DNA of 64,000 bases. Origin: Chaetoderma sp. LZ-2023a (lineage: Eukaryota; Mollusca; Caudofoveata; Chaetodermatida; Chaetodermatidae). Each line of letters begins with the position of its first letter. Positions within the stretch are counted from its first letter, which is position 1. The stretch is from contig CM067374.1 in the NCBI GenBank assembly GCA_034401795.1, forward strand, positions 131,885,262 to 131,949,261, in the 5' to 3' direction. Below the pieces are notes generated by a model, which worked only from the letters and a program-made list of their open reading frames with translations, was not told the origin of the DNA and searched no databases. The position numbers and the translations under genes are program-made. Below are positions 44,289-57,297 of the stretch, in pieces.

Positions 44289-45637
44289 TGAAAGAGATGG
44301 ACACAAGCTCGCCTCGTTGGTAGATGAAAGTAACGATATTTATGTTTGTATCCGGGCCTGATCTGACTATTCTACTAGAAGATGATGGTAAGATACGGTG
44401 GTCTTCCGTATTTTCCAGAGTGAACTATTAAGAACTCAAACTCTTGCCTTGAGATAAAATTTCAAGGTGATAATTTTATTCTCCTACATTAACTGTACAA
44501 TAATACTACAACATAGAATTGACTTTTACTGTCACGTATAGAAGTTAAAATTGACTTTATAAGTTTTGCCTATTTATCCTACATTACTAGTTTCGCTATC
44601 TTATGTTTCTATATGACTAGTATTACTCCCAGGCTCGGCTGGTCTGCTATACTATCAAAACCTAACTGTTCTTGCCCACTCCAATATATTCAGCAAGAAC
44701 ATTCGATACAAAGGATGGACCACGATGAAATGCAAAGTGCCCATTATATACTCTTTTGAGTTTTGCGCCCACGTTCGTTTGGCTTATCTTCCCCAGAGTT
44801 TGATCAGATGCCCATTGATTGTGACGTCAACCCGACTAATCAAACTCCGAGTTTCGCTTCTAGGACAATAACGTTGAACGTGGTCGAACCAGTTTGGGCT
44901 GGTTCTACTTTGATGCGATCTGTCAGCTAACCAACAACATTACCGAATGTGTTGTTGTTGCATGTCTCTTCTTGAGGGACATATAGTTGATATACAAATT
45001 TAGATAAATTTAGATTGTTTCACTTATTCCTACAGGACGCTACAATGTCTCTGTCCTGTCCCTTGCCTACTAGGCATCTGCCTGTAGGATAGGAAGGTTA
45101 ATAGCACGTGAACTACCTGAGCTCATCACCAGCTGGTGTTGTTGTGCTTTCTATAGGGAGTCGACATGCTGACTGTCATCCCTAAATGTTAACCATCATT
45201 CAGTCCGTCGCGTCCAAACCTATCGATTCTTATTGCTTCATTATTTACTAAACTACCAGCCAAAACAGCTGCTGAATATCCTGAAAGTGTGTGCAGATCC
45301 CACATCACCACTTCCATCCTCAACTATTGACAGATATCATCAACCCAGAACCGGTGGTCCTTTCCCATCCTATTCGATTTCTAACTCAATCCTGACTTAA
45401 TACAGTTATCAGTTTCGCATCAGTTTCGCATCGTTTTCCCTGAAACTGTGTTTCGGCAGCACTGGCCGATGTCAACCAGTGCAGCGGTCCTTCTGCGTAT
45501 TATCGGATGATGCTTATCGTGCTACACCGTTCATTAGCTCACCTGGTATTTTCAAAGATGAATTTCATTAAGGTCTTACTCATAAATATAAGATGTCCAT
45601 AGGGTCATGACTCCCACCAGACAATCCGATATCTACA
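44289..45637 (-). repeat. 5' LTR (1,349 bp)
   Basis: Pairs with 35,538-36,877. It has a 9-bp GTATTTTCC insertion near 44,408 and clustered differences at about 44,715-44,890. TGACGTCA at 44,822. Confidence 0.93.
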
Positions 45638-45926
45638 ACTTGTATCAATATTACCTATATTATTTTGCAAATAGAAATCACACATGATAAAATTTACTCT
45701 TTCCATACTTTCAATAAATCATTAAATGTTGAATTTTCAATACTTCTCAAAGACTTTTTTGACACAGACCAACTTATACTAGTCAATAGTGAGAGTCGCA
45801 ACAAAAAATGTCAAATTCACTACACATTAGATATTCAGTTTACGAAGATTTTTAATGTCTTTATTTCTATTCAATAAATAGCTGTAGTTTGTCATGAGAT
45901 AACATGTTCAGAGGCATAGTACTTAA

Positions 45927-46094
45927 CCATTTAACCCTTGAATTTGTTCAAGAAAACTTCAATTTTCTCATAGATGTCCAATTGCAGACTAAGAGGACTA
46001 TTTTTTGAAGATTTACCACTTGAATATAGTCTTTGATTTGTCTGTAAGTGGGCATTTCTCAAGACCGTTTCTGGCTGATATGAGTGTTAAATGG
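45927..46094. mobile_element. Family B miniature element with clear TTAA ends
   Basis: 168 bp between TTAA at 45,923-45,926 and 46,095-46,098. The ends are perfect inverted repeats (TTAACCATTTAAC and its complement, counting TTAA). The interior is a reduced B palindrome. This copy shows that family B behaves as a TTAA-targeting miniature transposon. Confidence 0.75.
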
Positions 46095-46099
46095 TTAAA

Positions 46100-46940
46100 C
46101 ATGACAGGATACCAATACTGAATGATAGAAATACTGAAATACATCTATAGCAGGTTGTGTTAACAGTGCTGGAATGGTAGATTGTCAATATAACTAAGTA
46201 ACATATTTTCAACGCCCAATTCATGAAATGTGCTCGGCGTTTAAGTTCAAAATTATCCAGGGGAATGAACATTTACAATGGAGCCCTCTGTCAGAAGACA
46301 TCTGCTGATCATGTTACATATTTTGACCATCATTATAGCCTCGTCATCAGTTCTAAATATATTGTACAATTGTTCAAGATTTGTTGTAAATACAATATGT
46401 CCAGCAGAGACCGGCAGCAACCTTGGTGATTCCCGATGATTAATCTTGCGACTGTTTTTTTCCCAGATCAGTTTAAAACTTCATAAGTATATAGGAGGAG
46501 GTTTGTGAAACAACACTGTCGAAATGGGCCATGAGTCAGAAATCCGGTATGGGTGCTAACTACAAGTAGTAATATCGGCTGTGGCATTGAGTTATAAATG
46601 TTAGGAACCAAATTTAACTCGTTCTCAAGGTTATTGATTACACTCGCCTAGTCGCCTTAACATATCACCATACTATGCACCGTTTACAAAGGTCTGGCTA
46701 GCAACCGGAATGCACAATGTACGGCATGCTCTATGCTGAAATATACAATTATCTGGTATTGTCAACAGGATTGTATTTGCATACGTAAATGCTTCGCGGG
46801 ACAAAGCATCTGATCAAATGCCTGGTGATGAAACCATATATGGTTGACATGTTGCCTGAAATGTAAACAAAATATCACTGTATGTTCTAAATAAAAAGAA
46901 TCACATCAGCAATCGCAAGAAAATTCAAATTGTTGCTTTA
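46100..46940. other. No recognisable gene
   Basis: AT-rich DNA without convincing frames; the longest on either strand is about 68 codons. Confidence 0.5.
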
Positions 46941-48905
46941 TGAACGTTAATCTTTAAGCAGACCAAGATACTATTTCTAGAAAATTTAACACTGGAATGA
47001 CTCGCTCTGTCATTGAGCCAGTAATTCCAGTGGTACAATCTCTAAAATAGTATTCTTGGCCAACAAATGCACATTTCTCAAGTTTCAAAGCAACTCTAAA
47101 TGCTGGTTTATCATCAGTATGACCATTCACCCTTTAACAAATAGGACATCTACTGGATATAATAAAAATAAATATGACTGGAAGCCATTACTGCCATAGG
47201 AAGCAACTGCTCCCAGTAATATTAATTTCAGAATATTGAACAAAACATGTTAAACATCACAGAATATACTTGAAATTGTCATTGAAAGGGTATGGTGAAG
47301 GCAGCCAAAACCGGTCTCTGTAGTGCTCTTGAGAAATGTTCATAGGCAGGCCAGTAAAAGACTATTTTGGAAATTTGTATCAGAGGAATGACTGACTAGC
47401 TTGTTATTTCAGTGGGAAATTTTCAAAAAGTCTTCTTTTGGTCAACAAATTATGGATATTCAATAAGCAAACATTTTTTGGACCAAACTTAGCTATTAAA
47501 GGGTTAACTAAAAATATACTGAACTTCACTGGACCGATTGGAGCAACCGACCGACTTTAACAATCACGAGAAAATTCTAATTGTTGCTTTATGAAGATCC
47601 ATTTTTAATCGGACTAAGAGAACATTATTTTTTTTAAGTTTACCGTCATCGAGCCAGTCATTCCAGTGGTAAAATTTCAAAAAATAGTCTTCTTGGCCAA
47701 CAAAGGCACATTTCCCAAAAAATTTGCTGCTGTAAATACTGGTTTTTGGTCAGTTTGATCATTAACGCTTTCACCGACAAATTCAATGTATCCCAATATC
47801 AGGGCAAACAAACAGGAAATCTTTTGAAAATTAAAAATGTAATTGACTGAAAGCCATTGCTGCCAGTCATATTAATTTCAAAATATTGAACAAAATATGT
47901 TATACACATCGCAAAGAATGTACTTGGGCTTGTCGTTTGAAAGGGTATGATGATGTCGCCGCCGGCCAAAACCAGCCTCAGTAGTGCTCTTGAGGAATGT
48001 ACATATGCAGGCTAAAAGAAGCCTAGTTTTGAAAATTGTACTAGTAGAATGACTGGCTTGTCATTCAGATGGTAAATTTTCGAAAAGGTCTCTTCAATTT
48101 GCAGGCCAAGAGGACTATTTTTTGAAAATTGTACCACTGACATGACACGCTTGGTAACAGAGCCAGTCATATCACTGGTAAAATTTCAGAAATAATCTTC
48201 TTGACCTCAAACCAGCATTTACGGTGAGTTTGAAAAATGTACAATTGTTGGCCAAGAAGACTATTTCTGAAATTTTACCACTGGAAAGACTGGCTCGGTT
48301 ACCAAGCCAGTCATGTCAGTGGTACAATTTTCAAAAATAGTCTTCTAGGCCAACAAATGTACATTTCTCAAACTCACTGTAAATACTGGTTTTTAGTGTC
48401 AGTTTGACCCTTCCATTAACCCTTTCATTGATACATTCAATGTAGTGCAAACAAATAGGAAATCTTTTGAATATTTAAAGATTAATATGACTGGAAGCCA
48501 TTGCTGCCTTATGCAACAAATGCTTTCAGTCATATTAATTTCAAAATATTGAACAAAATATGTTACACATTACATCAAGATACTATTTCTAGAGCCAGTC
48601 ATTCGAGTGGTAAAAATAAAAAAATAGTCTCCTTGGCCAACAAATGCACATTTTCCAAACTTACACTACAGTAAATGTTGTTTTAGTCAGTTTAACAATT
48701 AACGCTTTCACCGATAAATTCAATGTATCTCAATCGTAGGGCAAACATGAAATCTTTCGAATATTTTAAAATTAATATGACTGGGAGCCATTGTTGTCTT
48801 ACACAACAACTGCTTTCAGTCATATTAATTTCAAAATATTTGACAAAATAAGCTACATATTGGAAATAGTATACTTGGACTTGTCGTTGAAAGGGTTAAC
48901 GCTTT
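46941..48905. repeat. Dense array of alternating hairpin repeats A and B
   Basis: About eleven palindromes in 2 kb. B-type at about 46,962-47,065, 47,345-47,440, 47,610-47,705, 47,998-48,090, 48,098-48,205, 48,238-48,360 and 48,575-48,645. A-type at about 47,158-47,238, 47,820-47,898, 48,467-48,552 and 48,767-48,843. Between them recur TTAACGCTTTCACCGA and TTAACCCTTTCATTGA starts and TGAAAGGGTTAA ends, so the array looks built by nesting or tandem growth of TTAA elements. Confidence 0.82.
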
Positions 48906-49062
48906 CAGACCGACCGACCGTTTAAGAGAAATATATAGGCATATGATACACACTTACTGCTGCATCAGATATCTTGTATGGAAGGCCATCACCGCCAAAA
49001 ATACAAAACTCAAACGAACAGGTTAATTCCAAATGAACCAGAAAGAAATGCCAAACAATCCA

Positions 49063-49745
49063 GGCAACGCCGTCAAACAGAACAGACTAATGTGTCAAAC
49101 AGAACAGACTAATGTGTCAAACAGAACAGGCTATTGTTAAACAGAACAGGCTATTATTAAACAGAACAGACTAATATGTCAAACAGAACAGGCTATTTGT
49201 AAACAGAATAGATTATTGTCAAACAGAACAGACAACTACGACCAACAGAACAGACAACTTCGACAAACAGAACAGACAACTACGACAAACAGAACAGACA
49301 ACTACGACAAACAGAACAGACAACTATGACAAACAGAACAGACAACTACGACAAAGAGAACAGACAACTACGACAAACAGAACAGACAACTACAACAAAC
49401 AGAACAGAGACCAATGATAAATAAAACAGACAACTACAGCAAACAGAACAGACATCAATGACAAACAGAACATACATCAATGACAAACAGAACAGACATC
49501 AATGGCAAACAGAACAGACATCAATGACAAACAGAACATACATCAATGACAAACAGAACAGACATCAATGGCAAACAGAACAGACATCAATGACAAACAG
49601 AACAGACATCAATGGCAAACAGAACAGACATCAATGGCAAACAGAACAGACATCAATGACAAACAGAACAGACATCAATGGCAAACAGAACAGACATCAA
49701 TGGCAAACAGAACAGACATCAATGGCAAACAGAACAGACAATTAC
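49063..49745 (+). repeat. 22-bp minisatellite, about 30 copies
   Basis: Units of the type CAAACAGAACAGACATCAAT plus two bases. The last third is highly homogeneous, alternating between ...CAATGA and ...CAATGG variants. The first two thirds use ACAACTACGA and CTAATGTGT variants. Three units make 66 bases, so all frames stay open and give NRTDIN-type peptides that are not genes. Confidence 0.92.
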
Positions 49746-49862
49746 GCCAAATGACGGCTAAAGTCGAATAAGCTATTTCGTCAAACAAACAGAGGGCGCC
49801 ACTCGTCTCTAGCCAAGGAAAGATAACTCTTCACTATCGAGCGTTACAACGCCGTTACAATT

Positions 49863-50053
49863 ATGGCGACAAATACAAACACAAATACACTCAATGACGC
49901 AGTACAATTGTTAAACCATGCTGTGTCTCTGCTAAATATATCAATTGCCAGCGATGGGGTTTGGTACTGTGTCTGTTACAAGGCACAACAGCGTAGCAAC
50001 GCATGTGACAGTGGCGACAGTCGATGCCGATCCGACGCCGATTATTCAGAAGA
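49863..50053 (+). CDS. Candidate first coding exon of an unidentified gene
   Basis: The ATG (ATTATGGCG) opens a frame beginning MATNTNTNTLNDAVQLLNHA and continuing with a Cys-containing acidic stretch. At 50,054 the sequence is GAAGA|GTAAGT, a near-perfect splice donor, which gives a 191-base coding exon ending in phase 2. The acidic Ser/Asp-rich end (DSGDSRCRSDADYSEE) suggests an intracellular protein. Sequence after the donor is G-rich and low-complexity, as in an intron. No downstream exon or family was recognised. The preceding 120 bases contain no repeat and could be a promoter or 5' UTR. Confidence 0.35.
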
Positions 50054-50099
50054 GTAAGTACAAATGTAATACAAGCGGCGAGTACCGAGTAGGGGGGAG

Positions 50100-50128
50100 G
50101 GGGGTGTTGGGGGGGGGGGGGGGGGTTA
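50100..50128 (+). repeat. G-run
   Basis: GGGGGTGTTG then about 18 G residues; a candidate G-quadruplex tract just after the predicted splice donor. Confidence 0.8.
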
Positions 50129-50709
50129 GGCGATGTTTAATCGAGTGTGAAGTAAAATGCGGTCAGACCTCTCTATAGCGACCACCTGTTTTGAGTAGGG
50201 GCTGGGTGGGTTGGCGTCAAAGGATTGTGGCTCTTTAAGATGGATGGGCATAACGCTAAAAAATACTACCATCGTTTGATCCCTAAAGCTATTTAGCAAG
50301 GAACTTGTTTTAATAAATTCCGTTTGGCCGTTTTTATGGCCTACATGTATATTGTGGACGTTATATACGCAGGTTTAGGTGTACAATAATACGACAGGAT
50401 TTTAACGTTTGTACACATGATCATCCGCAGTATGGCGGGGTGGGGCTGAGGTGCATACTAGTTTTGTTGAAAATTGCCTGATCTGGGTCATGTTTATAAA
50501 CGGAATTAGCAAAACATTAGCCCACAAATAAAGTTTTATATTAGATAATGAAGCCGTATTTAGATTTGTGGGGACCATGGACAAAGAATTAGTAGGGGTG
50601 GGGTCGTCCCTCAGAAAATCTTTGAAATGAAATCCAAATGCACTGAGACGAAGAATGCAGTTCTGGTGTGAAATATGGAGCTTCCGTTTGCTGTAAAATT
50701 ATTTTATTT

Positions 50710-53690
50710 TGTGAATTTTTAGCTCGACTTTACGAGCTCAACTTTTCTTTTTATATCTCATGTTTGATTAATTATACTGAACCCAAACTTGGGCACACGC
50801 TTCCTTATAATGACACGCCATCACACAGTGATCTTGATGTCAGAAGGCTAAAGGTCAATGTCACTGATCTTGGGAGAAATCTGGGGGGTTTTCAACTTTA
50901 ACATTTTTCCGTTTAGCTCAACTTTTCTATTTATAGGTCCCTATCTCATATTTGGTTACTCATACCGGACCCAAACTGGGACATCTGCCTCCTTATAATA
51001 CGGCATCACACAATGATGTTGGGGGCACAGGGTCAAAAGTCATGGTCACTGATACGCATGTCGACCATCTGTCATTCGTCGTCCGTCCGTCTACCTTTGT
51101 TTACAAACGCTACTCATCATTAACCGGGCTTCAGAATGTGTATGCAGAATTTAGATTGTTCAATTTTTGTGCTGAAAATCTTAGATTTTATGAAAAATTT
51201 ACCGGAAATTGTTAAAGCGCTATTCATCATTAATAGCTTGACAGATTTCAACCCTAGTTGGCTGGACATACCCTAGCGTGGTAGGCTCCAGAACATCTGT
51301 ATTGTAACTGGTGGATTTTTTGTGAAAATCCAATTTTTTGAAAAATGTACCGGAAATTGTGTCTCCATAACTGCTTAGTCGATTCTATCCAAATTTGGCT
51401 GGAAGCATTCTATAGCGGTAGGCTCTAGAAGAAATATTCATAATCTTGGTTGGTCGATTTTTTGGGTGGGCATTTGGATTTTTTTTTATTTTCAAGAACC
51501 ATTGAAAACTCCTTGATTGATTGATTGAGTGGCCCGATTTCAACAAAACTTGGGTGGAATGATCTTATCAACATATCAAACGAGAATTTTGATTGTTCAA
51601 TTTCTTTGGTGGGAATCTTTGATTTTTCGAAAATCATCCATCATGTCTACACGTATTTAGCCTAAATGCAAATGGTTCAAATGCCCTAGTGAGCATTACA
51701 TACCCTTGTCCTCCGGTTGATAATGGTATTGATAAGCCTTCTATATTTAGTTTATGTTTGAAGTCAAGATTCGTGGTTCATTGCAAGCTTTATAGTTCAT
51801 TGCAAAATCGTAAAGTCCAGCTTCATGGTTGCATTGCAACCACGTTGCTGGTTATAATTAGCATTGTTGCCTAAACGGGTTAACGTCAGTAGTCAGACAG
51901 CCTAGTAGTCCGACAACCCAGTAGTCCGATAACCCAACAGTCTGACAGCCTAGTAGTCCGACAACCCAGTAGTCCGATAGCCCAACAGTCCGACAATAGA
52001 AATTTAATAGTCGATAGAGTGGTTCAACTGATCCGGACTAGGCCTATTACTGTGACAGGGTATGCAATGCAGTGCATAATAATGGTGCGTGTTCATGCGC
52101 ACACACGGACAAATGTATACGTACACACGCACGCATGCACGCACTCACTAACGCACGCACACAAAATATGTAGGGCTAATGTTATTGTACGTTATGTTAT
52201 ACTAAAGCATAGGCGGACTGACCAAAGAAATAATAGGTTTCTTCCAAATCTCATAGTCAACATACGGAGATGAAGTTTCGTTAATATATTCAAAGAAACT
52301 AAGTTATGGAAGATGGACGGATCAACGTATTACACTGACGGGATATTGGCTAAAATCTTGCCATCGTGTGCTTCGAAATTCAAATCTAGCTTTGTATCAA
52401 GATCACAATGACTTTGACCTCAAAAGTCTGAATGACTGCGATGTTCCTGCGGGTTGACGTAACTATATGACGATGCTTAGTTCCAATACTTTTGCCAATT
52501 CTGAACCAAAGGCCAGATGCGTTGCTGATTCCCTAGACAAAAATAGAAAAAAAAGAAAAAAAAAGCAGAACCAAGCTGTTAAAGTCTGAATTTTATACAA
52601 ATATTACAATGTCCGTGACCTCTGACCTCAATAGCATTCCACTTGACATAGGTAACCATGTTCCCACGTTAAATTCAAGTAGAGTGAACCTATTCGGAAA
52701 TATAAGACAATATGTTGAGCTAAAGCAAAAACTTGAACATAAAAAAATTGAGTTTTATACCAAAGCCACAATGACCTTGAACTTTGACCTCATTGTGCTC
52801 CATACACCTGATATAAGGAAGCATGTGTCCAAGTTTAGTCCCACTCGGGTGAACCGATCTGGAGATATAAATTTAATCGAGATTAGACTCTGACAAACAA
52901 ACAGACAGACAGACAGACGGCATAATGGGACCCGTCGATATATTGGCAAAACTTCTAATTTTCGCCAATAATAAATGACTTCTAACAAGATGGCCAAGGG
53001 GCCTATATTGACATTTCAAACTAGAAAAGACAGGTTCTACAAAACACTCTAGAATTCTAAGAAATTCAACAGTTATGGCCAGGAATAAAAATTTAGCCTA
53101 CGGTAATTTTCAAAGTACATATTGTGCCTATTATACTCCTATTTTAGGAGTAATATTTAAGCAATTTCCATGACATATTTGGAAATCCAAGATGGTCGCG
53201 AAATAAATTGAGCAATCCACTTTCTCTTTAGGGGTGTTGATTGAAACATAACCACACTATGATCGTTACACACAAGTCTCATTGAAATTAGGGGATAGAT
53301 AAAGGAGGCGTAGTATTTTATTTTATTTAAAGGATTTCCTGAAAACTTGGGAAAATCCAAAAAACATCGATCAATCAAAATTATTAATGTAGATCCTACC
53401 GCAATAAGATCCTTCCGCCAAAATTTGATTAAAATTTGTGGAGTGTTTTAGGAGGCGATATTTTTTTAAGGATTTCCTGTTATGGAGCCTACCGCAATAC
53501 GAACTCGCGATTTAGGAGGTACGTTTTAAGAGCTCCGGGAAATTGTCGGAAAATCAAACATGACCACCCAAAAAATTGATCAATCAAAATTCTCGTTTGA
53601 TATGTTAAAGCCTACCGACGGATGGACGAAGAACGTTAGATGGGCGGTCGCCATGCCATAATCTTTCAGGTCAGCTGAGCTAATAATATG
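50710..53690. repeat. Degenerate family F repeats and relatives
   Basis: TTTTAGCTCGACTTTACGAG at 50,717 and CGTCGTCCGTCCGTCTACC near 51,077 mark a plus-oriented F copy. AAAATCTTAGATTTTATGAA units continue to about 51,650. A minus-oriented F end lies at 53,620-53,687 (CATCTAACGTTCTTCGTCC read on the minus strand). Between them, 52,370-52,990 has GACCTTGAACTTTGACCTC and an AGACAGACAGACAGACGG end of another dispersed repeat. No gene. Confidence 0.55.
51890..52005 (+). repeat. Short tandem repeat of about 15 bp
   Basis: CAGTAGTCCGACAACC-type units, about seven, with ACAGTCTGACAGC variants. Confidence 0.8.
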
Positions 53691-53937
53691 CTCCTAGAAA
53701 AGCTTAGAACAAACACGTTGGGAAATGTTTTAATTTATGCCCATAAGCTAGTTAATAGCCGATATAATGAGTATCTACTAGGTTACAGGCTTTCAAATGC
53801 AAAAGCGGTATAGATGGACATATGCTGCCTTGGTAAAATGTCACAAATTTGACAGGTCGACCAACCGACAGACATACAGACTGACTGACAGGTAGATGTA
53901 TACCTGCTGCGGAATCGCAATTAAAAATTGTCCTATG

Positions 53938-54593
<656 letters not shown>

Positions 54594-56219
54594 TTTAGCT
54601 CGACTGGCCTGAAAAGCCAAGTGAGCTTATGTCGTGTCGAAAGTCCGTCGTGTGTCCGTCGTCCGTCCATCAACTTTTCCTTTAAACGACTTCTCAAGAA
54701 ACGATGTGCCATCTTGGATTTCGGCCAATTTTTAGAAATGTCTTTAAAGATCTTCTCCAAAACCGAACTTGATTGACCAGATGGTTCAGCGGCCATTTTG
54801 GATGACCTAGTTTTCGCAAAAACGACTTCTTCCCCAGAACCGCTGAAGCGATCAGGCCGAAATTTGTGATATATAATTAGCGACTAAGGGCCATTAAGGT
54901 TTGTTCAAGAGAATTTGATTCGTCAAAAAACATGGCCGCGGTGGACCAATCAGAAGATAGTGTGTTTGGCAGCCATATTGGATTTTTTTATTAGATGGAT
55001 TTTGAGGCCGAAATTCGGTTTATATAGGTTTTTGGGTATTCTGATCTCAATTTTGCAATTTTCGAAACTGTTGGATAAACGGTTTGGCAGCCATCGTAGA
55101 TAATTTTCCCGCCAAAAGGTCCCATACTAAAGCAATGGGAAATTTAAAATGTCTTCTCGAGAACTACTGGGCCGATTTGAATTATATTTGGCAGGAAGCA
55201 TCCCTTTGGCATAGAAATTTCATTTTGTTCAAACGAAGCCGATTGGCCAATTTGGCCGGTGGCCATCTTGGATTTCGGCCGATTTTTAGAAATGTCTTTA
55301 AAAATCTTCTTCAAAACCGTTTGAGGGATCAATTCAAACATCATGTAATATGATCTAGGGCAAGAGCTCACTCAAGTTTGTTCAACGGAACTTGATTGAC
55401 CAAATGGTTCAGCGGCCATCTTGGATGCCCTCGTTTTCGCAAAAACAATTTCTTCCCCAGAACTTCCCCGGAAATTTGTGATATATGATTAGGGACTAAG
55501 GGCCATTAAAATTTGTTCAAGAGAAGTCGATCCATCAAAAAAAGCTGGCCACTATGGGCCTATTAATATATAGCGTGTTTGGCGGCCATATTGGATTTTT
55601 TTTATTTGATTCATTTTGAGGCCGAAATTGGTTTTGTCTATGTTTGTGCGTATTGTGATTTCAAAATTGCCATTTTCGAGACTGTCGGATAAACGGTTTA
55701 GCGACCATCTTGGATCATTTACCCACCAAAATCTCCCATACTCAAGCAATGGGAAATTTAAAATTTATTTTCGTGACATCTTGGATTTTGGTCGATTTTT
55801 AGAAATGTCTTTAAAGATCTTCTCCAAAATCGTTTGGGGGATCAATTCAAAACGCATGAAATATCATCTAGGACAAGAGCTGCACCAAGTTTGTTCAAGG
55901 GAACTTGATTAGCCAAATGGATTGGCGGCCATCTTGGATGATCTATTTTTTGCCAAAACAACTCCAGAACCACTGAGCGGAAATTTGGGAGATATGATAA
56001 GGCACTGAGTGCCATTAAAGTTTGTTCAAGGGAAGGAGCTTAGTCAGAAACATGGCAGAATGGACCAATCAAAATGTAGCGTGTTTGGCGGCCATATTGG
56101 ACTTGCAAAAATGTCCACAAACTCGTTTAAAAGACTACTCCTAAACCACCCACCAACAATTTTAACAAAAATTCACAGTGCTCCAGGTGAGCAACACATG
56201 CCCCTTGGGCCTCTTGTTT
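54594..56219 (+). repeat. Dispersed repeat family F with tandem units
   Basis: Starts TTTAGCTCGACTGGCC, then CGTCGTCCGTCCATCAAC; ends CAGGTGAGCAAC, then GGGCCTCTTGTT. The interior has nearly three irregular units of about 515-615 bp marked by GCCATCTTGGATTTCGGCC near 54,711, 55,264 and 55,780, each followed by TTTTTAGAAATGTCTTTAAA. Not coding. Confidence 0.78.
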
Positions 56220-56430
56220 ATGTTATAATTGGGAGGGTGCAATGATAATGGCGGAGAATTATTCAATTTAGGATGTTGGTTCCCGTTTTCGAAATCTTAA
56301 AATAATCTTTATATTTATTTCTCCATAACCGACCATCTGACACCTGCATCTTTAATTGTTTGAAACGATCCACACACAATATTAGTTGTCTCTATTTCTG
56401 CCCAAGCATGATAACCACACCACTCCTTGG

Positions 56431-56467
56431 CGTGTGCGCGCGTGCGTGTGTGTGTGTGTGTGTGTGT
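56431..56467 (+). repeat. (GT)n/(GC) microsatellite
   Basis: Alternating GTGTGCGCGCGTGCGTGTGT tract. Confidence 0.9.
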
Positions 56468-56469
56468 CA

Positions 56470-56785
56470 GTCCGTATCTGTATAAAAAGCTGCTGGTCCG
56501 GTTCGGCTCATCTTTAACACGAGGAAGGACATTGCCGTGCAGCAGGATTCCCAGACTTTAGCCGTGATCCGGATAAAAAGCCTGGAGCCATATCAGATCA
56601 AATTCCGGATAGATACATATCTATACGATTTTGCTCAAATTTTAACGCAACAAAGTGTGAGACCATACACTAGGATTCCACAATTTTTGGCGTGTTCTGT
56701 AAAAATCAGAGAAATCTAACAAAAATCTGGATAATTCAAAACACTTCTTAAAATCTAACCAAAAAATTGGGGGGGGGGGGGGTAT
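56470..56785 (+). repeat. Dispersed repeat family G, copy 1
   Basis: Shares TTGCCGTGCAGCAGGATTCC, GCCGTGATCCGGATAAAA, ACCATACACTAGGATTCCAC and a run of AAAATCTGG-type A-rich sequence with 61,470-61,745 and 63,060-63,335. It ends in a G-run (56,769-56,783). Confidence 0.7.
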
Positions 56786-57290
56786 TACAGTTGTAAAATC
56801 TAAAAAATATTCTGTTGGTCTGCATCTGGATTGTAATCTGAAGACTGAACTGGACTCAAATCTTGTAGCTCGTGCATTACATCTACTAGGTGCTTGATAG
56901 TCGCAGCTCGTCTCTCCCAAGGGGCATTGGCTGTAGTGGTTCAAGTCCACTGGGTGTCAGAAAACAAAGCATTCTCTCATGTCTCTTTCTCATCTCTCCT
57001 CTCTAGTTGTAATGTAAAATGAAAATGACAGCCACGCCACAAAGTACACATCAATTTTTCAATTGATACATTTTGTACAAATAAATGAGCCATACCGAGG
57101 GATGAAATCCTAAATTAGTTGTGGAAAAAGTCTGGAATTTCTGCAGAAGGCATACAATATGAACATCATTCTCGTGAGGAAAGCAGTCATATTTAAATGT
57201 TGTGTTTTACTGATGTCCCATTATGCTATGATGAGTAAGTAAGTAGACTTATTGTCACCATTGGCATTGTGTGAATGAATTGTCTGTTAT
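56786..57290. other. No recognisable gene
   Basis: AT-rich. It ends in TGTTATATTTCAG at 57,285-57,297, a splice-acceptor-like sequence before the P-element-like region. Confidence 0.4.
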
Positions 57291-57297
57291 ATTTCAG

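Larger units (their letters stand above)
35538..45637 (-). mobile_element. Env-bearing Ty3/gypsy LTR retroelement, defective
   Basis: A 10,100-bp element on the minus strand: 5' LTR at 44,289-45,637, then gag, protease, RT, RNase H, integrase, a small ORF, env, and 3' LTR at 35,538-36,877. The LTRs differ at about 30 positions by eye (about 2%) plus a 9-bp indel, so insertion was fairly recent. Flanking pentamers (TTCCA and ACTTG) do not match, so no target duplication is visible. In-frame stops, frameshifts and two pol deletions make it non-functional as written. An env after pol places it with errantivirus-like elements. Confidence 0.93.

Noticed and set aside
49063..49745. Possible CRISPR array
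   Set aside because: Repeats are contiguous 22-bp units without unique spacers, and the context is eukaryotic.
49458..49771. Two plus-strand frames of 98 and 67 codons with regular NRTDIN peptides
   Set aside because: The 22-bp unit repeats every 66 bases without stops; this is a minisatellite, not a repeat protein gene.
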